Position numbers and translations under genes: made by a program. From assembly GCA_963281155.1 (NCBI GenBank), contig CAUJLY010000002.1, forward strand, positions 3,100,001 through 3,164,000: a stretch of DNA of 64,000 nt, written 5' to 3'. The notes below the pieces were generated by a model. It saw nothing but the letters and a program-made list of their open reading frames with translations, had not been told where the DNA came from and did no database searches. This stretch comes from Rhabditophanes sp. KR3021. Taxonomy: Eukaryota > Nematoda > Chromadorea > Rhabditida > Alloionematidae. The first letter of the stretch is position 1; each line of letters starts with the position of its first letter. This document shows positions 50,626-60,945 of the stretch, in pieces.

Positions 50626-53600
50626 ATGTCCTTGAAAGCTGTAATATTAGTTGGGGGTGCGCAAAAAGGTATGTTCTTTATTGCAAAAATCCACATTTAT
50701 TCTATAAATTTTGTTTGAAATATTTTGTCTAAAATTATCTATTTAATTGAAAACTTTATCTTGATTATCGAAAACTCACTTCTCTAAATTAAAGAGACTG
50801 TTTATCTTTTATCAAAAGAAAGTGTCAAAAGTACTTACTTAACATCTGATTTATTTGAGTAAATCATTAATCCCAAAAAATCAAAGTGAACATGGCTATA
50901 CTTGCAGGAGCAGCGATTTTCTCACTATACTCTTTCTTTTTGCTACTTCCTGTATTTATATTTGCATTCGTCATTTCGAATTGCCCTTTGAGATTGTAAA
51001 ATTAATCTGTTTTGAGAAATACCACCCTTGGATAAATAAAAGATTCTTTTTAAATGACTTACTCTTTTGAATAAATTGGTGTCAAAGCATAGATGAAACA
51101 AAGATTGACTTGTTTAATAAGTAAATAATTTGTTTTTAGGTACACGATTCCGTCCTTTGTCTGAATACCCCAAAGCATTATTCCATATCGCCGGCGTACC
51201 TTTAATTGAACAACACATTGATCAACTGTCCAAAGTAAAGAATTTGGAAGAGATTGTTTTGCTCGGATTTTTTAAGGCGGATGAATTTAATGATTTTCGT
51301 GTTGCAGCTGAGGATAAATATAAAATCAGAATTAAATATTATCAGGAGCAAGAGTCATTGGGGACATGTGGAGGTCTTTTGAGTTTCAAGAACCAGTTGC
51401 TTGAAAACAATCCGGAAGCTATATTTGTTTTAAATGCAGACATTTGCGGAGACTTACCAGTCCAAGAAATGGTTGAAGAATTAAACAAAAAAAGAGACAA
51501 AGAGTGTTTAATCTTGACTACTGAAGCTACGCGTGAACAATCAACTAATTATGGATGTGCAGTGTTCAATGCAAACGATGACATCGTGCATTACGTCGAA
51601 AAACCAATAACATTTATTAGTTGCAGAATTTCGTGTGGCTTATATCTTTTCCGCCCGACAATTTTCAATTTGATAAATGAAATTCAGAAAAATTCGCTTA
51701 CAAAGCAATTGTGGCTTGAGACGGATGTTTTCCCCGAACTTGCCTCAAACAAGTTATTGTGTGGACTGCACAACACAACGCGTTGGTGGAGTCAAATAAA
51801 AACAGGAGGCTCAGTTCTTTACGGAAATAGAAATTTTCTAAAAATGTATTTAAAAACACACCCCGAAAAATTAGCTACTACTAAGAAACATGGGTGCACA
51901 ATTATTGGGGATGTTTATATAGATTCTTCAGCTCAAGTCCATCCAACCGCGAAAATCGGGCCCAATGTTTCAATGTAAGTTTATTCAAAAATTATTAGAT
52001 TCAAAAGGTTTAATTAAGGACATTATTTAAATACTAGCTATTTTTTGCATACTTCGCCAAAAAACTTTTTACATCTTTTGCCACCCTTTAAGTTGTCATA
52101 AGCTTCTGAAATTTCTTGAACGATTTCATCAATGCAATTATATTCACTGTAAGCAATTCTTACAAGTAGCAATCCTTTTCGGCGGCAGTATTCATTTTTA
52201 ATTTGGTCATTAGCTTGTTGCTCCATAAACTTTTCTTTGCTCATTCCAAAATTAGTATCGTCAAAATGTTAAGCCCGTCAACTTCGACAAGGAGGCTTGG
52301 AGGAACGAACATGTCAAAGGGCAACTTATTCCTTTTCCCTCTACAGTCATCAAATGTGTGTTCAGGATCAACTCTTTGTCCATATTTAGCTAAAAGAAGT
52401 CCCATTGTCTTGTTATGAAGAACTGAAACTTCAATACAGCAATGACAGCGAGAGCCCCGGTTTACTATGTTACTTACTAGCTGGGAATAGTGTCTTTCGC
52501 ATTTTGTGCATTTAATGCAACCTTTGAGTGTGATTGACGAGCGATGTTTTCATAATCTTGAATTGAAACTACATCTCCATTCATCAGGTTTGCATATTCT
52601 TCGGGAGCATGTGTCTTCAGCTACAAGGACATGTTTTGGTTCTTTCACAATATGAACAGCCCGTAACCCGACTTTTCATGCTAAAATGTTTCGTCCGGTC
52701 ATGGATTTCTGAATCGAATACGTGTCCTTCAGAGCATTGGCAAGTGGGTGTATATTTTTAATTGTAAATAAGCATTATATAATTAGAATATGAAAAGGAT
52801 ATGTGCAAAGTTTGGTAAATATATGCTGATTATACAATAAATATTTCTACGATTACTACAATTCGATTACGAAAAATCATAATAATAAGCACCAAACTAT
52901 TAAATAGAAGCATTCTAGAGGCACATAAAAATATTAGATGGTTCATTAAGAAATAGAACTCATCATTTAATGGTAACTCACCTTGATTTTCCTCGAAAAG
53001 AACAATGAAATTGTTTCAAGATTTTATTAGCTACCCCTTATTATGCGTCAAACTAATAATTAAACCGTTCTTTTAATTAAAACTTTATTCCATCTAAAAA
53101 AGTAATCGAATTTAATTTAAAAACGAAAGTAAAAAAATTAACATTCATTGAGTTGATGTGTATGAATAAATAACTTGATTTGATATTTCAGCGGAGCAGG
53201 GGTTGTTGTTTCAGCCGGAGTTCGCATCAGAGAAGCAATTGTCTTGGCTGAATCCGTAATTGAAGAACATGCATGTGTCCTTCATTCAATTATTGGGTGG
53301 AAAAGTAAGATTGGAGCATATGCTCGAATTGAAGGTCTGGTTTTCCTTTCCATGTTGATATTAATTAATTTTTATTTTAGGTAGGCAAAGATACAAGAAA
53401 GGAGATTTTATTAATTAAAAGTATAAAAAGGAGCTAATACTTTAGAACATATTCTCAGCGATCTTTTTGGAGAAATAAGTCTTTTTGACGACAGTCAATG
53501 GTTTTCCTTCATTAACAAACTTGTGAGAAATTCTTTCTTTCCTGTCAAAGGCATATCCCCATTTAGTTGGAAAGTTGTAGTGATATCTATGCAAGGACAT

Positions 53601-54824
53601 TCTTCGATTCATGTTGAATGCTTGTCCGACATAAAAAGAGTCCATCCACTCCATTAGCAAAGTCCATTCAGAACCAATAGGCAATGAGTCAATTGCCAAG
53701 TACGCATCACACGGCATGTCTCCTTAAACTGCAGCCAATTCATCTAATTGTCTCTTAATAGCAACGCGTCATTTAAGAGTTGTTCAGTCATTCCATTTCC
53801 CAAAGTTCTGATCCAACCGGCATGGAAAATATTCAAGGAATAATTATAAGTGACTCTACGTTCGAGGTTTGTAGTCTTGATTAGCATTTCTCCCAGATCA
53901 AAGACATTTCTTTGGAGGAATCATCCAAGAATTTTACCCCAACCTTTCTGTTTTTTTAAATTCCTTTAACATAAACAACTTCAGTTTTGCCGACAAATGC
54001 CACGCTTTAGTGAAGCGGCCTCATCTTCATGTTCGACCGATCTTCCGACGATGTCATCCGTTTGTCCAAAGTACTGAGCATAGTCTTTCATAAAACAATC
54101 AAGGAAAACTTCTTTTAAAAGATCACCAGCTTTCTTTTTAGCTTCGAAGTCTTCTTTTACTGTTCTTTCCAAAATGTCATAAAGAATCTTGAATTTTCCT
54201 TCTTCAGTGGCATTTTTGATAAGGTCCTCTATCATTTCCCTAAACGCGAATGTGTGTTCTTCTTTACTCCAAGACAACTAAGCTTTTCTTGAGGAGATGT
54301 TGCTGAAAACATTCGTGTATAATGATCGGTGCTTTTCAGCAATTGTGATAGGCTTTCTACATCTGCGTCAGAAATTTTTGCGACTTTCTCTTCATTTCAT
54401 CTTTCTTTTTAGTTCCTTCCATATTTAGAATAAATAAGCACCTGGTTGAGGCGATGTTGTTGCACTAAAATAATAAAAATGGTTCATATACGTTACATTC
54501 GGTCTTGATATAGACATGTAAATAGCGTACAGTTTATTCAATTTTAAAAATGTAAAGGAATATATTGTTAACCTAAATACCAAATAACTTATAATATGTC
54601 TACTTATTTCAATTTTTTCAGGAATTCCAACTGAGCCCAATCCAAATATTCCATTCGCGAAGTTAGATAATACCAATTTGTTCAACAATGACGGTAGATT
54701 GAATCCTTCCCTCACAATATTCGGATCCGGAGTTACTGTTGATCGTGAAACCTTGATTTACAATTGTGTTGTATTGCCTTTCAAAGAATTAAATGTCAGT
54801 TCAAAGAATCAAATTATTTTGTAA
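50626..54824 (+). CDS. GMPPA: Mannose-1-phosphate guanylyltransferase alpha (GMPPA)
   Basis: Exons 50626-50668, 51140-51974, 53192-53334 and 54622-54824; 407 residues (human 420), all junctions in frame. The nucleotidyltransferase domain starts MSLKAVILVGGAQKGTRFRP, with PKALFHIAG, LGTCGGLLSFK, FVLNADICGD and VEKPITFISC. A left-handed beta-helix follows (GDVYIDSSAQVHPTAKIGPN, IGAGVVVSAGVRI). The end (PTEPNPNIPFAKLD, LTIFGSGVTVD, VVLPFKELNVSSKNQIIL) is that of the alpha subunit rather than catalytic GMPPB. The glycine-loop reads GGAQKGTRF, as in GMPPA. GMPPA binds GDP-mannose and regulates GMPPB, which makes GDP-mannose for glycosylation and GPI anchors. Introns 2 and 3 (1.2-1.3 kb) each contain an antisense nuclease relic; intron 1 (471 bp) shows none. 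Confidence 0.96.
52038..52755 (-). pseudogene. Decayed treble-clef zinc finger plus VSR-like endonuclease ORF, antisense in GMPPA intron 2
   Basis: From the 5' end (about 52750, minus strand): a zinc-finger-like CQCSEGHVFDSEIHDRTKHF ... GCSYC; a stop near 52632; a second Cys cluster (GCIKCTKCERHYSQL ... CHCC). Then FDDCRGKRNKLPFDMFVPPS, LLVEVDG, a frame change near 52270, and QQANDQIKNEYCRRKGLLLV, RIAYSEYNCI to a stop at 52038. CxxGHxF...GCxYC is the treble-clef finger, and D...E-x-DG plus NDxIKNEYC...LLVRIAY is the VSR-like endonuclease core. I know this pairing mainly from large DNA viruses, phages and other selfish DNA. The stop and frameshift make it inactive. It lies entirely in the GMPPA intron, opposite to GMPPA. 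Confidence 0.7.
53442..54422 (-). pseudogene. Decayed LEM-3-type GIY-YIG nuclease ORF (copy A), antisense in GMPPA intron 3
   Basis: ATG at 54422 (MEGTKKKDEM), frameshift, then KISDADVESLSQLLKS, matching copy C. Another frame (54277-53981) encodes a charged helical segment (TFAFREMIEDLIKNATEEGK; DFEAKKKAGDLLKEVFLDCF). After more stops comes the nuclease part (53717-53442): YLAIDSLPIGSEW, FYVGQAFNMNRRMSLHRYHY, WGYAFDRKERISHKF, KPLTVVKKTYFSKKIAE. FYVGQ...NRRM..H is the best preserved GIY-YIG catalytic block in the window, with Tyr, Gly, Arg and His. The E...LTN end is missing beyond 53442. Several frame breaks; inactive as it stands. Confidence 0.7.
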
Positions 54825-55159
54825 ACTTAATTTCAATTCCAAGAATTAAATCATCATGTGGGCTGAGATCCAATTTAAATACTTACAGCATTTTGTAAAG
54901 TTATTTTTTTATTGTAAAATTGTAGTAAATAATATTATACATATAAACACATATCATAAAATAGTTTAATATAAATCAATGTCTTTTGCAGTCAATTAAA
55001 TACATGTATGTCCAAACTCATCAAACCTACACATAGCATCACCATCATTACCATTACATCATGGCATTGTTATACATGCTAAGTTTTTTATATCCACTTA
55101 GTCATCGTTTATTCTTGGATTAAAATTTCACGCCATTTGCCTTTTATCAACTGCTTAAG
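54825..55159. promoter_or_regulatory. Spacer between GMPPA and the type II receptor
   Basis: 335 bp, AT-rich, between tandem plus-strand genes. Presumably holds the receptor promoter and the GMPPA 3' end; no specific site identified. Confidence 0.35.
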
Positions 55160-56943
55160 ATGTTAGGGCGAAATGTGTACTATTTAACGTCTTTGTTCTT
55201 AATACTCCCTACTGCAAAGTCTTTCTTGACAGTTTCAGATTTTGATATTCTGGTAAATGAAGTAAGTAAAAGTAAAGATGCGTTCAACCTGCATGCTAGC
55301 GATGCTGATAAGTTTGGCACTAGTAAGTTTTTTACAAAATTATATAATTTTAATAAAATAATCTAGAAAAAAGAGATAATTTTTCCAAAAAAGGAACTAT
55401 TTTCTGCACGTGTAATCGCAAAAATTGTGATGCAAAAACAGTGGGACAGTACGGGAATGAATATCGTAATATGTGTGAAGTAAGAAAAGAGCAATGTTAT
55501 GCCAAACTCATCATTAACACAAATGAGTTATTATTAGGGTGTACTATAGACGAGGAACGTTACATACAAGAAGCATGTCATGGTTTCAGCCAAATAATAG
55601 ATTTCACTATTGGGTGCTGTAATAACGCATCATTATGTAATGCCAAATTATTTGTAAGCTTCATTTTAAATTACTTTAAACCATTACATTTTTAGAAAGA
55701 TCATCGAAGTAATATGTTCTGGCTGAATGGTTTAAAATTAATACTTAATGTAGCGGTTGGCCTGTTTTTATTGATAGCAATTCATGTTCGGTATCGATGC
55801 CATCATGAATACATCATAAAAAACAACTCAAATTATGATATAAGCAAATTCCACCATTGTTCTGAATGTCATACCAAAGCATGTCTGTCCGTTCAAATAG
55901 AACCGTTTAAAGGATTAAGGGATTACTCTTTTGTTCATCTTGAAAAAATCAACTATAACAATTTACTTTGGTTTAGTAAACTCACTCTTAATGAACTTGA
56001 CGATTATAGAAGAATTTTTGAACGTTTAAAGGCATCTAGAATAAATTTTCAAAACCCCGAAGATGCAATTAAAAAAGGAACATTCGGTTCAGTTTTTAGA
56101 TTTGCAAATTGTAAGGAAGAACTTGTGGTGAAATACTATAGATCCGAAAATAAATGCTCGCAATATACTAGGGAAGAAATGATCTACTTAGATCCAAATT
56201 TGAGACATTCATTTCTTATTGAATATCGAGCAGCGATACAATCCAAGACTGGGAAGTTTATATTTGCTAAGTATTATCCAGGAGGAGACGTATTAGAATA
56301 TATTAGAGAACATACAATTTCACTTAAACGATGTGTAGGATGGATGTTAAACGTGGTGAATGGACTGGATTATTTACATTTACAAAGATATGCTCATCGA
56401 GATCTAAAATTAAGCAACCTGTTCATCAAGGATAATGATGAAATTGTTATAGGAGATTTCGGCCTATCAATACATGACCAAAAAATAACAGAGAAAGTGG
56501 AGGTAGTTGGAACACTTCGATATCGCTCCCCAGATCTACTGACTCAAAGTGAAAATCATATTAATACATTTACTGACTTTATAAATCAAGACATTTATGC
56601 ATTAGGCCTGGTTTTTTCTGAATTACTTCAAAGAACATATTTCGACCGAGATGCCGACGGAACAGTTCAGGAAGATGAAAATACAGCACATGAAGGAGTT
56701 CCGGTATATAAACAGCTGTTCTTTGAGGAACTTGGTGCTGAACCAACTTTAACTACAATGCGGGAAGCAATATCTAAAAAGCTAATTCAACCTAAATTTC
56801 CAGATCATTTAAAAGGAACAGATCTAGGAGACATTTTTGAAAAAATGTTACTTAAAATGTGGGAGCATGTAAGCTTGCGCCCGACTTCAAAATACGTCAA
56901 AGATAAAATTAAGAGTTACTCCGAACGGCATTATGAATTTTAA
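55160..56943 (+). CDS. TGF-beta/activin/BMP type II receptor-like serine/threonine kinase
   Basis: Exons 55160-55322, 55367-55653 and 55696-56943; 565 residues. Signal peptide (YYLTSLFLILPTAKS), then a compact Cys-rich ectodomain (FCTCNRKNCDA, CEVRKEQCYAKL, IGCCNNASLCNAKL) ending in the CCxxxxCN box of the receptor family. One transmembrane helix follows (LILNVAVGLFLLIAIHVRY). The kinase has GTFGSVF, VVKYY (Lys), HRDLKLSN, GDFGLS and GTLRYRSPDLL, with APE changed to SPD. No TTSGSGSG-type GS box precedes the kinase, so it is not type I. DIYALGLVFSELLQ, FFEELGAEPTLTTMREAISK and KMWEHVSLRPTS fit the ActRII/BMPRII group. It should phosphorylate type I receptors on ligand binding. The sequence is quite divergent. 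Confidence 0.86.
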
Positions 56944-59212
56944 TCACAACGTTTATTTTATTCATTATAAATTACAACACTTTGTATTTATTTCAGAATT
57001 TCTATTTCATTTAACACTTTATAAAATAAATAAACGTAAATTGGCTTTTTCTTATTATATCGTATGAAATTCAAAATGAATGCAATATTTAATTTAAGCA
57101 TTCTGTGTGTGTGCAATTTTAAATTGTTATTTATCCGTATATTACATGCTTCGAATAAATATTTATATACAATTTGCAACACTATTGGCAAAAAATAATC
57201 ATTATTAAAGTGTTTCTATTCTAAAACCGTTTTTGAGTTTATAATTAATTTGGAATCAAAAGTTTATCAAATAAAAGTTATTACATACTTATTTGTGTAA
57301 TTTAATTTAAAGGAAATTGAAAATAAACAAACCAGGGATGATTAAAAAGATAGATAACATCATTGTAGATCTTCGTAATAAAAGAATGAGATGTTTATCA
57401 TTTTCACACATCAAAATAAGCTCTGCCAATTATATAAAATGTATTAGTGTGTCTTTTACTCATAATTCTTAAACAAATTGAACAATCACATTAATCTATT
57501 TTTTCAGCTCGAATCTACTGCAATCCATCAACTTTTTTAGCAGCCACTTCAAATTTTAACTATTTGTTGAACAAATTGTATATTTGGTGCCAGCTACCTA
57601 AATTATTTACTTCTAAATTATATCCAAAATTGCAATATCAAGAAAACATCCGTGCTGCGAAATTGACCGTTGATATACATTTGCGGTAATTTATTTTCCC
57701 ATAACATGTCTTCATTCCGTTATTTCTTTTATTTTTCCCATTTATTTCCTTTTAAATCCACTAATCTGGCTGCCAAAATAACATGCCGCATTACTTTATA
57801 ATGTAGACGTCTGTTTGCAGCTGTCGAAAAATGACCATTACGTATTAACATCCCGATTAGGTCATTTACTAATACCATTCTTTTTCATTTCCATTACTTC
57901 TCTAATCCAATTTTAAATTGTAAAAATTCCACTTTACTATCCACACCAAAATCCCTTACATTGTCTTTTTATGTGGGACTTCTATTTTTGAAAACAAACG
58001 ACCCATCTTTTATTAAATTTTTTACAACTGTCCATTAATCCCCTTACGGCTTCTCAGAAAGGGTCATAGTGGATATCTGTCTTTATACAAAATGAATAAC
58101 TTGTACTTGTTTAGTCATTCTTTAGCTATTTTACTGACATTTTTACCAAACTTGAGCCATCCAGCCTTTAATATTAATTTTATTCGATCCTTGTGTTTAA
58201 ATATTTTTATACATTTCTCACTCTGCGCTTTTTTGCATCTAAATATGTATCTCAATTTTACCACAGATGGGGGTACTTTGTTTATTTAGAAGTCTTTTGT
58301 TTGATTCCTCTTCGGGCTTATTAGTTTCTTTGTTATGTATTTGTCTCATATGCATATTTCTCTTTTTGAATTATATTACAATATTTGTTGCATAAAAATG
58401 CAATTTAACAGTATAAAGATTTATTTAACATATCGCATACCAATACATAAAATAGTATTAAAATACTAAATATTATAGTAGTCTTAAAACAATAACTTAA
58501 ACATATTCATATTTTGAGACCACAATCTGGCATTTTAATGAGTTTCAATTTTATTAACCGGTCTCTAATCACATCCATCTTCCCTTTAATTCATCATCCA
58601 AGATTAGAAATAAGCTTTAACTTTGCAATGGTCACCTTTCATCACTTACAATCAACCTCATTTATGTCTCTGCGAGTCAATCACACCTGTTTTAGATGAC
58701 CGACATTTTATCTTTCTCTTCTGATTAAATAAATTTGTATCTAATATCAAAATGTTACTTAAACATAATTAAACTACTTACTCAAGTTTCATAGTTCTAA
58801 TCAGAGGGCTGAGTTTAAAATTTGGTGGAAAGTTAACAATAATAGATAACACATTTTGTTTGTCATTTACATATCTACTCATAAATCGCAATCTTACTAC
58901 ACAAATCATATGGACAAAACTTGTATCGCCATTATTTTTAAACTAATTTTTTCCAAACAAATATTTCCCTACATTTCCACATTAATTAATACACACTAAT
59001 ACGCGTTTTTTCTTTTTTGATTTGCCGCTATTTCAAAAAATTAGTCCTTTGTAAGTGCCGCCAATTATTTTTTGTACAAAGCAATAAATAAGAAAATACT
59101 AATATGTATAATATGAAAATAATTAAGTACACGTTTATTCTTGCAATGGTATCAAATATTCACGAAAAAGATATTAAATATATTCTAAAAATATTACAAT
59201 TATATTTTAAAA
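56944..59212. other. Intergenic region between convergent type II receptor and innexin
   Basis: About 2.27 kb. 57508-57685 looks like an internal exon (listed separately). The rest is AT-rich, with a pyrimidine bias on the plus strand from 57690 to 59000 and no supportable gene. Confidence 0.45.
57508..57685 (+). other. Exon-like open segment with splice signals, unknown gene
   Basis: Preceded by a strong acceptor (ctattttttcag) and followed by a donor (gcg|gtaatt). One frame is open throughout, 58 codons: RIYCNPSTFLAATSNFNYLL, LNKLYIWCQLPKLF, KLQYQENIRAAKLTVDIHL. I recognise no family and found no partner exons. It could be one exon of an unannotated gene or a relic. Confidence 0.25.
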
Positions 59213-60437
59213 TTAAATGTCCTTTTGTTTTGGATGTTTTATCCAGAGATTCTTAATTATTTGCACTGCTATTTCCTCACCGGCATTTTGTTGTAAGAGA
59301 TCCAATAACACAAACCCGTCTTGCTTGATAACTTGAGTGGTGAATTCATTGATGTGTTTCTTGATATTATCATTAATCCTGGCTTTCAATAGTAAGTTCA
59401 GTACCAATCCTTGCTTAGTAGCTGGGTAAACGAATCTCGTAATTGTAACAAAAAAATTGTACATTGTTGTTACAATTAGAAGTACAATCCAGAAATACAT
59501 AAAGAGAAATACTTTCTCATTAATCATGTTCATTGTTAAAAGGCATTGAATACTTTTTTGATTAACGGCGGCAGTCTTTAAATCATCGGTGTTGCACATA
59601 GCATTTCTGGGAAAATAGTGGCAATCTATGAAGAGGCCTTCCCCGTACATACGTTTCATATGTTCATATCCCCACAATTGATTTTCATCTGCAATAAAAA
59701 GATTCATGAAGTAGAATTGAGCGATTGCGTTGATAGCATACAGTGCTTTTACCATCAATTGACCCATAGCCATCATTGATGTCTTGTAGGAACTTTTGGA
59801 AAAACGCCTGGTGTCAGCATTGTACTCGTAAAAATTAAAAATATGCACAAGTAAATCTTCCATGGCAACTTTTTTCTCTTCAGGTATAAGTATTTCTTTG
59901 ATTCGTTTGCTTTCCTTGATGATTGTGCGGATGTCAAAACCCAATGAGTCAGCAATGAAGTTCCATACAGCTTTAGGCAAGTAGAAGAAGGCAGCTTGGA
60001 GTAGTAAAAAATATGGAATCCATTGATAATAGTTGATACTTCTGCCTTGGGCTTCTTCAACTAATTCTTGAAATTCGAAATGGTTTTCGTTAAATCTTTT
60101 CAATTGTTTAGCAGTTTCATTTGTGAATAAGCCATTAATGTCGTTCAAAAATGGGAAAGTATATGTTTTACTAACGTAGCAGTAATTGGTTAGAGCCTCC
60201 TTCCATGATTCTAAAATACATATTTTATTTCAACTTTAACAATTATTACTTACCAATGTGAGTGGCAATATGGTAGCATTCTAATGGTCCTCCTAAAACA
60301 GCTGTACTTGTTGCAAAAATACAAAAAAAGATTGCCCAGATAGTAAAAGCACTGTTGAGTCGATCAACGTGGTCATCTATGACATCATTTGCCAATTTAG
60401 ACAAATCCTTGATAATGACAGGCAATGAAAGCATCAT
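59213..60437 (-). CDS. Innexin gap-junction/hemichannel protein
   Basis: Exons 60437-60254 and 60210-59213; 393 residues, the usual innexin size. Four membrane segments are visible: FTIWAIFFCIFATSTAVLGG, YYQWIPYFLLLQAAFFYLP, the ALYAINAIAQFYFMNLFI region and EKVFLFMYFWIVLLIVTTMY. YYQW(I)P is the innexin signature. Each extracellular loop has its two Cys: PLECYHIA and ALTNYCYVSKTY in loop 1, FIDCHYFPRNAMC in loop 2. Innexins form invertebrate gap junctions and hemichannels. Invertebrates usually have several paralogues, so no subtype is given. A 17 bp minisatellite lies 100 bp upstream of the start. Confidence 0.95.
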
Positions 60438-60945
60438 CCTGGCAAATGTTAAGTCAAAAACAAGTTAGTCCTGAAACACACAAATATAGTAAGAGGTATA
60501 AAGATGAGATTGTGTAAAAATTGGTATAGTACACAAATTGAGATGGCACATATATTGAGATGGTACACAACTTGAGATGGTACAAAAAATGAGATGGTGC
60601 AAAAATGAGATGGTGCAAAAAATGAAATCGTTGCATCACGCTAGTTGGGAAGAAATATGATGAGTTTAAATGTAATGGTAAAGATTTTAAAGCCAAGCTG
60701 TCATAATTCCAATTTCATCAAATCTCATTAGGACATGTAGTATTGTGTATATCATGTAAAATTTAAGTTTTATTTTAAACACGAATTAAATAGTCATTAA
60801 AGTGATAGTAAAAGAATATAAAAAGGTCATAGCCGGTTGCAATAAACACGTAAATTTTTTAAATATTTTTGTAGAATTGGAATGTGTTGCATTACAAAAT
60901 CCAATTGTTGTAGTGAGATTGTTTACATACTGCCAAAAGCTTATT
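60438..60945. other. Innexin 5' spacer
   Basis: 508 bp between the innexin start and the 3' end of the POGK-like gene, both on the minus strand. It contains the 17 bp minisatellite (60538-60630) and otherwise AT-rich sequence; the innexin promoter should lie here. Confidence 0.45.
60538..60630. repeat. 17 bp minisatellite upstream of innexin
   Basis: Units start at 60538, 60555, 60572, 60589 and 60605, with a partial one at 60622. The core is (t/a)tgagatggtncanaa; one unit is 16 bp. Diverging copies continue weakly to the left (60500-60537). Confidence 0.9.

Noticed and set aside
50855..51070. 71-codon plus ORF in GMPPA intron 1
   Set aside because: Same strand as GMPPA, non-ATG start, low-complexity hydrophobic frame with no family signal; treated as chance.
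46430..54715. CRISPR arrays, IS elements or operons as an explanation of the nuclease ORFs
   Set aside because: The DNA is eukaryotic with spliced host genes on both sides; no regularly spaced repeats, inverted-repeat ends or prokaryotic-style gene clusters are visible.
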